Notes under the pieces: generated by a model
The model's database searches: none
What the model saw: only the letters and a program-made list of their open reading frames with translations
Told to the model about the DNA's origin: nothing
Program-made: the position numbers and the translations under genes
Source: Mesostigma viride
Taxonomy: Eukaryota > Streptophyta > Mesostigmatophyceae > Mesostigmatales > Mesostigmataceae
Assembly: GCA_009746045.1 (NCBI GenBank)
Contig: RPFO01000246.1
Location: forward strand, 1,926,192-1,990,191
Direction of reading: 5' to 3'
DNA length: 64,000 nt
Part shown: piece by piece, positions 35,906 to 45,029 of the stretch
Layout: every line of letters begins with the position of its first letter
Numbering within the stretch: position 1 is the first letter of the stretch

Positions 35906-38900
35906 TTAGACAGATAGACCGACTTGACAGTCAGCATTCATGAGCTTCCTCAGTACATTGTACTGGGCTGGGGCCTTGTGTGGCAGCTTTGTCAATGCAT
36001 CAGCAGGGTTCTCCTCGCCAGGGATATGCTTCAAGTCAACCAAACTGGCCAACTCCTTCAGCAACAAATAATCCAGGTCCCGGCTCCTGGCCAGCTGCTT
36101 GTGAACAAACTGGACCATACCCATGCTGTCTGTTAGCAACAACGTCTCCATCTGCAAGGTCCAAGGGGTAACTGAAGCCAGCTCCAGCATTAACTCCTTT
36201 ATGTACAGGCTGGACTGGATCCCCTCGCATATGGCCCTGCATTCTGCCACATCTGAACTGATACAGACCCTCTTCTGCAGTCTGCTGTACCAGCTGAACA
36301 AACTTGCCCTGCTCTGATAAAAAGCAAACAGAGCAGCAGATCTCCCCCTGACCTTGGTAACCTGGCGAGCATCCATGGAACTGTCAACAAAGATCTCCAA
36401 GGTGATAGGCTGGGCAAAGTCAATCCCAGACAAAATCAGATCAGGGGTACTCTCCACCAACCGGGCTATGACTCGAGGCTTCTCATCCTCAAGCACCTCA
36501 TCAGGCATTCTGCTATGGACCATCAAAGACGGACCACAGATGCTGGCAAACCAGGCCCACATGCCTCTCAACTCAGGTCCTGCAGCCTGGGTGATCTTCT
36601 CTGGCAAGGCCTTCACAATGGTCTGTTTATAATCTCCTCCAGCCTGAAGCCTGATACTCCACTCCCCGTCCCTCCTGAACAGGGTAGCCTGCATTCCACA
36701 GAACACTACAGGCTTGTTGGGCTCCTGCCACAGCTCCTTGCCCAGTGAAAACTTGCCACTGATGACAGGAATAAACTTCTTCAGCCAGGTCGTGGGGGCT
36801 AGCAAATGCAGATCATCTCCATGCAAACTAGCATACACTGGCAGACCCTCCCATTGGGCCAGCAGCAAACAGGGATCAACTGAAGACACTCTCAAGCCAC
36901 ACTCACTGATCAGAGCTTCCTGCAGCGTGAGTCTCCAGATGATTGGGCTCGACCTGAGTCCTTCCAGGCCCTTCAGAATAACCAGGAATTGTTGATGCAG
37001 CTCCAGCTTCCAGATGGCAGGCACCTCAACACAGTAAGGCTCATCCTGCTTCCACACCCTCCTGGCCACTTCTGGATCAGATTTTAAAAATGCCCTCTTG
37101 AAGTCCAGCAGCACTGATGACATAGCTGCTCCCCTGTTCAGCAACCCCACGTAGAGACATAGCAAAATTCTCCATGTGTCGTGTAGCATCCCTGGCGTGT
37201 ATAGCTCCTCTCCTGGCAGACTCCCCGTGCCGTGATACTCATTCAGGACAGGCCTGACATGGGGCACTGATACCTCATCCACAACCTTCCTCTTCAGCAC
37301 AAATCTCAAAGCAAGCTTCCTTGATGCTGGGGGACGTCTGTCTGTTGGTGCAGCACACTCAAACTGCAACCACTCCTCCAATGCCTTGGAGAAGGCGAGC
37401 TTCCAAGCCTCAAACAAAGTAGGCGAGCTCATCTCTTGGACCAGCTGGTCATATGTCAAAGGAGAGTGTGCAGCAAGGCTCCTGTGAGTTATGCCAATAC
37501 TGCTGGGGTGCAACACAGCTGGAATCACCAAACTGGCCGCTGGGGGCACCTCCCCTTCATCCCATTTTACACCCTTGACCGGCTTGGCCCTGCACCTGAC
37601 TGGAAATGTTGTCCTGAAATTTTCTAGGGGAATCATCCCCCAGCCATCTCTTCTCAGAGCTGTAGCTCTGATAGAAATCCCAGGATTGCCCAGAAAATTC
37701 TGACCCAAAATCACAGGGCCATCATAGTCCTCTAGGACAAGGAAGGTCACATCCACACCCATGACAGGGGCAGTAACCTCTCCCAACACCCTTAGATGCG
37801 TCCTACCACTGAAATCAGACACCCAGGGGCAACTTGGTTCTCCGACCAGCAGTTCTCCTGTATGCTGAGGTCCCATGACAGAAACCTGTGCATTGGTATC
37901 TATCTCCATGGCAGCTACCTCAGGTTCATCCAACTGGACAAGCTTGGACACCTTAGGCTCCTTCTTGGCTCTTTGCAAAGCCTGTACAATATCTGATAGA
38001 CGCACACCCCTAGGCCTGGTGTCGGGCCGTTCCGGAGGTGCAGCCTGTCCGCCTGCTTGCCCAACCACCGTATGTGAAGGTACCCCAGGGGCCGGGCCAG
38101 GGTCACCCTGAGGGCTCGATACAGCTGTAGCACCCTGATCAGGAAGCTCCACGTCACCCCCGCCTTGTACACCAGCGGGCACCTGGAAGAGGTCTCCTTG
38201 ATTACCTCCCCGGGGACGGATCTTTGACCAGGACAGACGGTGCACTGCTTGGGAGCCATCAATGGCCACCCAGCACTTATGGCCAGCGGCTTCTACTCGG
38301 GTCACCACCCCATCATGCCAGCTGCCACGTTTCCCTGGAAAGCTTGGTTCCTTCCACACAACAACCTGTTGTCCAACGTTAGGTTCTAGGACACTCCAGC
38401 CCTTGTCTTTCTGCCTCAGCTTGAGGAACTTGGCCTCTAGCTTCTCCTTCCATGCCTGCTCAGCATCAGCTGGCAGCATCCTGGTATGCAGCATAAGAGG
38501 ATTGATGGCAATGTCACCAAAGAACATGGGAGTCCTCAGGTTCAGCCTGTCCTCCACAGAACGTAGCCATGCAGATGTCACAATGGCAGATGACGTCCTT
38601 GGAATCCTCTCCACCAGCAGCACAGTCTTGATCTCTTGGATGGCTCTCTCCACCACCCCTTGCTGGCCGTGGCTCTCCCTGGGTGTAATCAGCAACTCTG
38701 GAAACTCTGGCAGGTTCTCACAGCACTCAAACTGAATGTCACACTGCAACAACTCCAACCCAGGGTACCTGCTCCTTGTCAACTTCAGAGCAGCAATCAA
38801 TGTAGGCTTCTCCATGTCAGGCAGGATCTCTAGGGTCTTGTACTTGGTATATCTGTCCACTGCCACCAGCAGCTTCAAACCCCTGATTCTCTGAATATCT

Positions 38901-39496
38901 ACCTGCACATGGCCTGGCTGCAAAATAGGAGTCCTGGCATGAGACTGCTTGGGCTTTCTAGCAACTAGCCTGCACTTGCAAGCTTGAGCAACCTGTTGGC
39001 AGATGGAGTACAACTCACTTCCTCCCAGCCGTCTAGCAACTTGCAAAGACTGAGCTGCATGGCCAAACATGGTATGCAACCTTGAGGCAATGTCATACAA
39101 GAGAGAAAACCTTTTATTGTCATTATTAGCACTCAAGGTATGTACAGATCCCTTATGTACAGGAGGCACCAGGGTCGTGCCTGTCAGACTGTCTCCAGCC
39201 CTATCCTCATCCTGACCATCCTGTGCCAGTCCTGCACGGTCAGAATGCTTCTGAGATCCACCTGGGTCCACATCACCAGGTCCTACCTCAGGCTCAGCAC
39301 CGCCATGGCGGGCACGTTGGCGAGTAACCACTGCAGCTACAGCTGGCATACTCTCTGTGGTAACCAAGCTTGCCCCATCGTGTCCAATAGGCTCTTTCAC
39401 TAGAGCATGGGGCTGCCCCTCACTGCTGTCACTAGCAGCTTCATTACACACCCCTGGGGGCACCCTCCAGGGTTCAGGGATGTGTGCAGGCTCAAG
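35906..39496 (-). CDS. pol: Cop1 pol: integrase - retropepsin-like - RT - RNase H
   Basis: The frame is open from the codon after the gag TGA (39,497-39,499) to 35,906. Residues below are counted from a GTG at 39,463; about 1,185 aa follow it. Integrase comes first: His/Cys cluster at about 130-164, acidic triad D189, D242, E272, and a barrel-like C-terminal module (VGQQVVVW...GSWHDG) at about 362-416. Next is a retropepsin-like domain (about 515-600) with EIDTNAQVSVM and the flap-end signature PVILGQNFLG. RT follows with motif A LLDFKRAFL (D787) and YASLHGDDLHLL (H881-G-D-D884), then RNase H with D1027, E1074, D1112. RT/RH type and the ADALTKLPH ending are copia-like. The protease sits after integrase, and its triad has Asn where Gly is expected. 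The frame has no internal stop, so the polyprotein looks functional. Confidence 0.85.
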   Translation of the reverse strand, partial: LEPAHIPEPWRVPPGVCNEAASDSSEGQPHALVKEPIGHDGASLVTTESMPAVAAVVTRQRARHGGAEPEVGPGDVDPGGSQKHSDRAGLAQDGQDEDRAGDSLTGTTLVPPVHKGSVHTLSANNDNKRFSLLYDIASRLHTMFGHAAQSLQVARRLGGSELYSICQQVAQACKCRLVARKPKQSHARTPILQPGHVQVDIQRIRGLKLLVAVDRYTKYKTLEILPDMEKPTLIAALKLTRSRYPGLELLQCDIQFECCENLPEFPELLITPRESHGQQGVVERAIQEIKTVLLVERIPRTSSAIVTSAWLRSVEDRLNLRTPMFFGDIAINPLMLHTRMLPADAEQAWKEKLEAKFLKLRQKDKGWSVLEPNVGQQVVVWKEPSFPGKRGSWHDGVVTRVEAAGHKCWVAIDGSQAVHRLSWSKIRPRGGNQGDLFQVPAGVQGGGDVELPDQGATAVSSPQGDPGPAPGVPSHTVVGQAGGQAAPPERPDTRPRGVRLSDIVQALQRAKKEPKVSKLVQLDEPEVAAMEIDTNAQVSVMGPQHTGELLVGEPSCPWVSDFSGRTHLRVLGEVTAPVMGVDVTFLVLEDYDGPVILGQNFLGNPGISIRATALRRDGWGMIPLENFRTTFPVRCRAKPVKGVKWDEGEVPPAASLVIPAVLHPSSIGITHRSLAAHSPLTYDQLVQEMSSPTLFEAWKLAFSKALEEWLQFECAAPTDRRPPASRKLALRFVLKRKVVDEVSVPHVRPVLNEYHGTGSLPGEELYTPGMLHDTWRILLCLYVGLLNRGAAMSSVLLDFKRAFLKSDPEVARRVWKQDEPYCVEVPAIWKLELHQQFLVILKGLEGLRSSPIIWRLTLQEALISECGLRVSSVDPCLLLAQWEGLPVYASLHGDDLHLLAPTTWLKKFIPVISGKFSLGKELWQEPNKPVVFCGMQATLFRRDGEWSIRLQAGGDYKQTIVKALPEKITQAAGPELRGMWAWFASICGPSLMVHSRMPDEVLEDEKPRVIARLVESTPDLILSGIDFAQPITLEIFVDSSMDARQVTKVRGRSAALFAFYQSRASLFSWYSRLQKRVCISSDVAECRAICEGIQSSLYIKELMLELASVTPWTLQMETLLLTDSMGMVQFVHKQLARSRDLDYLLLKELASLVDLKHIPGEENPADALTKLPHKAPAQYNVLRKLMNADCQVGLSV

Positions 39497-40684
39497 TCAA
39501 TGATCAGCAGCCTTGCCCTTGCCCTTGTCCTGGGATGGACCAGCCTTGTCCTTGCTGCCACCCTGAGCTGGCTTGCTCTGACCTTCCTGCCTCAGGTACG
39601 AGGGACACTCATTCCTGAAGTGACCCTTCCCCTGGCAGAAATAACATTCCACCTGACTGATGTCCCGTGAGGTCCCACTGCTGGGCCCAGCCTTGGGAGG
39701 ACCACCCACCCTCTTGAAGTCAAACTGGGACTGTGGATGTCCCGACTTCGGCGGGGTCCCCCGTCCAGCCCTTCTGTCACGCCCCCTCCTGGACCTTCCT
39801 CGACCCCTTGAAGAGGTCTCAGGCCCTCTCGAGGGCGCTGGGCCCCCGTGGCCCGATCCCCTCATGGACTTAACCGTGGGTTCAGTGGCCTCCTCATCAC
39901 CCTGACGAGGGCGCTTACCACCCACGTACTTGCCGCTGAAACACTCATACAACTGGTCCGTCATGGCTGCCCAGCCATGGACCTGTCGCATGTGGATGGT
40001 CACATTATCCATGGTGACCGGATCCAGCTGCAGCGACTTGAGAAAGTCGCCCATGGCCATCCGATCTGCGACGAAGAAGCCCTTGGCCATGGCGTCCTCC
40101 CTCAGCTTGACGAAGTCTTCAAAGGCGTGGACCACTAGTTGCCCCTTGATGGGCTTGTAGTCCAGGTATTCTTGCTTCAGGTGGGACCCATCTATGGTCC
40201 TCTTGTCACTCAGGAACGACCTGAGTCGCGTCATAAACGCCGTCCAGGTGTCCCCCGCCGCGTGTCGCTCCCGAACAAACTTGAACAGCCGCCTCGCCGA
40301 CTGCCGTATGTAGGCACTAGACGCCAGGATGCGAAGCTTGTCACCGTTGTATATCTCCGTGTACAAGTTCATGTCCTCTAACATCCTCTCAGCATCCCGG
40401 GGCTGCCAATTGTCCTTGATGGACTGAAACTGGCCTAGCACCGCGTACCCCTCAGCAACGGTTGGTCGCTTAGGCGCCGCTTGATCTGCGGCTGGCGCGT
40501 GCTGCCCGCCCTGCGATCCTTGGCTCTGATTATCTGGCACCTCAGCCTGGTCTCCCAGCGCCTGGCCGTCCCCGCGTCCATCGCGTCCACCGCGTCCATC
40601 GCGTCCATCTCGTCCATCCATCCCAGCGCCGCGCCGCGCGAAGCCCATAAAGCCCGCTTGTTGGTTGATAGCTCCATCCTCCAT
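39497..40684 (-). CDS. gag: Cop1 gag with CCHC zinc knuckle
   Basis: 395 aa starting at ATG 40,684. The N-terminus has a run of MDGRDGRDGRGGRDGR repeats, followed by a helical gag core (WQPRDAERMLEDMNLYTEIY, WTAFMTRLRSFLSDK), a basic linker rich in RGRGRS, and a retroviral-type knuckle CYFCQGKGHFRNEC near the C-terminus. It ends in a Lys/Gly tail and TGA followed by C. The frame of pol continues directly from this stop, suggesting that Gag-Pol is made by readthrough of UGA-C, not by frameshifting. The capsid and nucleocapsid roles come from the family. Confidence 0.82.
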   Translation of the reverse strand: MEDGAINQQAGFMGFARRGAGMDGRDGRDGRGGRDGRGDGQALGDQAEVPDNQSQGSQGGQHAPAADQAAPKRPTVAEGYAVLGQFQSIKDNWQPRDAERMLEDMNLYTEIYNGDKLRILASSAYIRQSARRLFKFVRERHAAGDTWTAFMTRLRSFLSDKRTIDGSHLKQEYLDYKPIKGQLVVHAFEDFVKLREDAMAKGFFVADRMAMGDFLKSLQLDPVTMDNVTIHMRQVHGWAAMTDQLYECFSGKYVGGKRPRQGDEEATEPTVKSMRGSGHGGPAPSRGPETSSRGRGRSRRGRDRRAGRGTPPKSGHPQSQFDFKRVGGPPKAGPSSGTSRDISQVECYFCQGKGHFRNECPSYLRQEGQSKPAQGGSKDKAGPSQDKGKGKAADH

Positions 40685-40866
40685 GATGGCCTCTGTTCAG
40701 ATCTGCTACAGCCAGCCAAGTGGCCAAGCAGCAATTAAAGCAATATAAGCTACTGAACAAGAAAGGAAAGTGCCAAGTGTTACCACTCAGGCAAGACCAC
40801 CACGGCTGGCCCCAGGCGCGTCCTGGTTCTCCTTGTCGCTGTCGTCGTCGCTGTCGCTCACCACAA

Positions 40867-41703
40867 TCAGCTCTGGTACCCTGCTACCTGCTGCGCCGTC
40901 GTCGACCCGCTGTCGGCCCGCGATGACTGAATCGTCACCGTTGGTAAAGTAGACAGGTGACAACCCGTCGTTGGCCCTCGCGGATTGTACGTTGGCACCT
41001 CGTGGTCGCCAAGTGTCTCGTCGCCTAGCCCAGCGACACCCCCTGCTCCTACCTCAAGGTCACTATCGTACCCAAGAGGTGCAAACTCCTCCCAACGCGT
41101 CACACGAACGCGAAGGGGCGGGGGCAGCTCCTGAAAAGGAACTCTTACTCGCTCGGAAACCTGCCGACTCTTGTCGCGCGCTGTCCTCCGGCGATGGCTT
41201 CCGCTGTCGCCCCGACCTCTGCAAGCCGCCTGTGTGCTCCGCTCCGCGTCGTTCACGCCTAACTGGCCCCGCTGCAACACCCTCGTCGCCGATGCCGCCT
41301 GCGAAAGCACGTGGTACTCCCGCGCCCGCTACTGTCGGTACAAACTCGTGTCGCCCTGCGCCAGCTGCTCCGCAACCTCGCCTCGCCTTGCTGCCAACTC
41401 CGTCCGCACTCGCTCTGCTACTGCAGTAATCACCGTCTGGATGCCGACCAACCCGTGAAGCTCCTGCTCAAGGTCGTCGATGCTCCGGTGCTCCGGAATG
41501 ACGATGGTTTGTACGTGTCGCAGAATTCGCTCCCAATCTTCGACCTGGTCGTCGACGAATTGCACGAAGCTGCGATTTACAGGCGGACGATCTGCAAGCA
41601 ATAAAGATAGATCCCGAACGACACGACGTAATTCAGGAGAAATCGAACCCCCAGCAGACTGCCGAAACCGGAAATCCTGCTGCCGTTGTTCCTCCTGCAC
41701 CAT
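40867..41703 (-). CDS. Cop1 leader reading frame (ORF0), with one in-frame TAG
   Basis: An ATG at 41,703 opens 124 codons to TAG (41,329-41,331). The same frame then continues open to 40,867. The first part is charged and helical (RRVVRDLSLLLADRPPVN, VAERVRTELAARRGEVAEQL). The second holds a basic patch and an acidic stretch (EEFAPLGYDSDLEVG). The TAG is followed by CGG. No family is recognised. It could be an accessory or gag-N-terminal protein, or simply an open leader. The next frame, gag, begins 183 bp downstream in another phase. Confidence 0.4.
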
Positions 41704-41796
41704 TCACCACCGGACGAGCTCCTCTCGTCGTCAACGCTGCACACCGCAACCGGCAACGACCCTCCTGGCCGTTCCGCTGAGACTGGTTGTAATTTG

Positions 41797-42492
41797 AGTT
41801 AACGTTCTTAGCACACGCAATGTGAAGGATATGGTTGCAATGCAGCAATGTGTGAATATGGTTGGAAACGGAGCTTTGTTAAAATCGGATAATGTTTACA
41901 GCGCTCACACACTTGAGGCTTGTACACGCGCTTGCCAAGTCAAGGCACAACACGTGAGGCGGGCTCGCAAGAGATGCCCATTTGGCACTGGCCTATTGTT
42001 TATATACTTGTGCACTGTGCTTGCTAGTCCTGAGCAGCCTAGGAGGCCTGCTCAGTAATAACACCCCCGGTACAGTATTCACTACCTGTACAGCGCCCAC
42101 TCCTATACAGTAGGTCTGCCATACAGGCACAGTGACCACAGAGCACAGTCCACAGTGACTATTGCATCTGCACCTAGAAGTCCAGGACTAAGCCTGCGGT
42201 ACCAACAGACCACAGGTTAAGGTTCCTATTTCCTGCGTACGACGTATTAATCCAATACCGTCGTAGGTACAGCACCTAATTCCTGTCAGCCCAGGAATTA
42301 CTGTCGACCCCATATGTCGTCGGCAAATATTCACGTCCGACTTAGAAGTTCAGCCGGCTCGCGCTCGCGCGCGACCGGGAAGTCGGAACGCCATAACTTT
42401 CTTGATACTTGTCGGAATGAACTCGTTCCGGTGCCGCTGGAATCGCAGAGATATGCCGAATCAGGATCACGCCAATGCGCTTGGCGTTAACT
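41797..42492 (-). repeat. Cop1 5' LTR
   Basis: 696 bp with termini AGTTAACG/CGTTAACT. A promoter is expected here by family, but no TATA box is singled out. Confidence 0.9.
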
Positions 42493-42824
42493 ACAACCCC
42501 AGTTCACGGCGCTACACACCGCGGCGCAGGCTTCGGAAACGCATGCTGCACTTGTCTCTCGCCTTAACCAGGTGGAGGGCAAGTGTGGCGTGCTCCTGAA
42601 GAAGCTTGAGGCCATCACCGCCCACACCGAGGCCCTGGCCACACAGGTCCCCAAGATAGCGGAGCAGACGGCCACCATTGCATCCCAGCCACCCCGGCAG
42701 GATGCTGGCGACCTCCCGCCGCTCTCCTACGCGGACCTGCTGCGGTCAGCGACCGCCTCCACCACCGACGCCATCGCCACAAAGCTCCAGGAGCTGGAGG
42801 ACCACCGCCAGGCCCAGCAACGGG

Positions 42825-43411
42825 CACTACATTTCGCCACCGCGGAAACCCAATTTATGCGAGAATGTGGTTCCGTCAATACGGCGGGGGTTACAAATTC
42901 AATTTCGAAGTTCGGCACCGTCGGATACCAGTAAAGCAACACTTGTTATCTAGAATCGCGCCATTTGGCATCAATTGGCCAGTTCTGAAAATTCGATGAA
43001 ATCTCTAGTCCTTGGTCGAATATTTTCCTCCGATTCCGATGACGAAATTTGAGTACGAATTTCTTAGTAAAGTCCACCGATTTGTTCGGTTCAGTATATT
43101 CCCACGCCGCTTGCTGACCTGACGGAGGCCGAATTCGTACTGAACACTAGCGAAAGTGCGCTCGATACTAAAAATTGCTACTTCCGAGATGTCTGACGGA
43201 ATTCCTGCTAGGTCCATGCTTTGGTACTGGACGGATGCTGAAATTCACTGTGGCTCTGTCCGAACGAGGAAAATTGTCAGAAATCTACTCTCGATACGAA
43301 CGTAACGAAATTTCCTAGTATCTGACGCTCGGAGACCTGCCACCGTTTTCCCCTACTAGACCGAACCACATTCCCCGCTAAAAAAGGTGTCCTAGGCGGC
43401 GAAATGTACTG
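42825..43411. mobile_element. CACTA-ended MITE, copy 1 (587 bp)
   Basis: The termini are CACTACATTTCGCC at left and GGCGAAATGTACTG at right, with a second inverted block (GAATGTGGTTC) about 40 bp in. The element is nearly identical to 49,103-49,691. It splits the ORF1 codons between QAQQR and VTDRARRE. The CACTA motif at the tips fits the CACTA/EnSpm superfamily, but a clean 3-bp target duplication could not be seen. Confidence 0.65.
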
Positions 43412-43961
43412 GGTCACCGACCGCGCTCGCCGCGAGTGCCGAGTGGTGCTACGTCGCTTCCCCCAGAACCCAGGTGAGACGTCAACCTCTCTCGCTGACG
43501 AGCTCAAGAACCAGCTTCTTACCCTCATGGGCCTGGTAGGTGAGGTAGAACTGCGTGGGTGCCACCGCCTTCCCCACTCACGGGACAAGGCGGCTCCCCC
43601 ACCAGTCCTACTCACCTTCCCCTACCCTGAGGACAAGCAGCGGTTCCTTCCTCTCTCGTCGCAAGCGGTTGCACGACCTCACCTGGACGCTGGATGACGA
43701 CCTCACCCCCGCTCAGCAACAGCAGCGACGCGACCTGTGGCCGGAATACCTCCGCCATAAGCAGGACCCCCAGAAGCCCAAGGTGTACTGGAGGGGCGGG
43801 GACCTGATGATCAACCACAAGATGTGGACGCCCCCAGCGGGCTAGAATAGCAATAGCCCTAGCTTGTAACCATTGGCGTCACTGCCGCTAAGGCAGCCAT
43901 GCCTAGAATGTTGCCTAGCTGTGCCAACACACCTAGTCACGTGCCGCCAACGCACGGTACA

Positions 43962-44440
43962 CACTACAATACGCTTCCGCGGACACCTTTTTCAGCGGGG
44001 AAAGTGCCCCCGGGCCTCCGGGGCAAATTCAGAAAGCGATGCGGAACTTAGATACTAAAATTTCGTTTTTGGTTCGTACCGTACAGCCAATCATTTTGCG
44101 CCCGGATCAAATTGTGATCTGGGCACTGAACACGAAAATTTCAGCGGAACGTACGAAACACCAACGCAACTAGAGAAAATTGTCAGTGACGAAACTGTAG
44201 TACCGTGTACCCAAGCAAAATGTAGTAGGACTTCGCGAAAGTCACGTTCGGAATTTTTCCCCGCAAGATTCCCCCGCAAGATTCCCCCGCATGATTCCCC
44301 CTGCTAGGTTCAGGTCCAGTCGATGCTCGCCCAATGGCGCAAAAAAAAGAAACATGTGTTAAATCAACGGTGCGAATCCTCGTTACCGCTCGGGTAACAT
44401 TCTCACTCATTTCGCGTCTCCTAGGAACCGTATTGTAGTG
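43962..44440. mobile_element. CACTA-ended MITE, second family (479 bp)
   Basis: The termini are CACTACAATACG and CGTATTGTAGTG. It interrupts the 3' UTR of the ORF1-only element between CGCACGGTA and CAACCAGCCATAGCC, as shown by the uninterrupted copies near 50,620 and 45,120 (minus). Its interior is unrelated to the 587-bp family. Confidence 0.65.
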
Positions 44441-44752
44441 CACAACCAGCCATAGCCTTAGCCTAGTCCTAGTACAGCCATGCTACGCCCTGGCTATGTT
44501 CAGATTACTTGCCCACGCTCCTTGCTATGATATGCTCACATGGGTCTTATTGCACCCACAGTTTGCCGGATCGTTAGCCTGTCCTTTTAGCTAGCCGCGC
44601 CCGATTGCAGCTGTGGCATGCCTTTGGCATGAAGGAGACTGGGGGTCTCTGCCCTTTCTCCTGTAGTGCACACACAGGGAGCACTTCGGGGAAGCACTTC
44701 GGTGCTCCGTGACTCCCAACGGGAGCACGAGTTTAATTAGTTAATTAATTAA

Positions 44753-45029
44753 GGGACCGTGTGGATAGCATGGTAATGCGTTGACACTATAATTGGTACT
44801 ATTGGTCCTAAATTCTCATTTTGACCAAATTCGCGTTTTGAGGCCTGCCATGGGCCAGGGTCCATTCAGGCACTAATTGTAATTATTTGAACCCAGGTTT
44901 TTGTCCAAAATTCAAAAAGTGTGTTATCTGTCATGGGTAAAAATGCCAGGGTCAAAATTTGATGTTTGCACATATATTTTTTAATTCAAACTGGTCCTAC
45001 AATAATGACTTTTCTTGGGAACACTGACA
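44753..45029. other. intergenic, no feature seen
   Basis: A/T-rich DNA lies between the TTAA tail of copy 1 and the truncated tail of copy 2. No coding or repeat structure is recognised. Confidence 0.4.

Larger units (their letters stand above)
34463..42492 (-). mobile_element. Cop1: complete LTR retrotransposon, 8,030 bp
   Basis: Two LTRs (34,463-35,157 and 41,797-42,492; 695 and 696 bp) differ by one indel and two substitutions, so the insertion is recent. The element is flanked by the 5-bp duplication ACAAC (34,458-34,462 and 42,493-42,497). Both LTRs begin AGTTAACG and end CGTTAACT, not TG...CA. On the minus strand the order is 5' LTR, leader frame, gag, one in-frame TGA, pol, purine tract AAGAAAAGAAAGGA just before the 3' LTR. 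No TGG-type primer binding site directly follows the 5' LTR. It sits in ORF1 of the nonautonomous LINE relative. Confidence 0.9.
33190..44752 (+). mobile_element. ORF1-only LINE relative, copy 1, split by four insertions
   Basis: Remaining pieces of one element can be followed across later insertions: ORF1 N-terminal half (33,190-33,639), a short piece (34,422-34,462), the middle (42,493-42,824) and the C-terminal half (43,412-43,844, stop TAG). A 3' UTR follows (43,845-43,961 and 44,441-44,752), ending in CTCCCAACGGGAGCACGAG and TTAATTAATTAA. ORF1 has an N-terminal LAQERKL motif, a coiled-coil middle (LAEKLTSLNTTLNTVEA) and an L1-ORF1p-like C-terminal domain (ECRVVLRRFPQNPGE, GCHRLPHSRDKA). 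No endonuclease or RT lies between the ORF1 stop and the tail, so the element is nonautonomous, comparable in layout to mammalian HAL1. The insertions are a fold-back element, Cop1 and two CACTA-ended MITEs. Confidence 0.7.
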
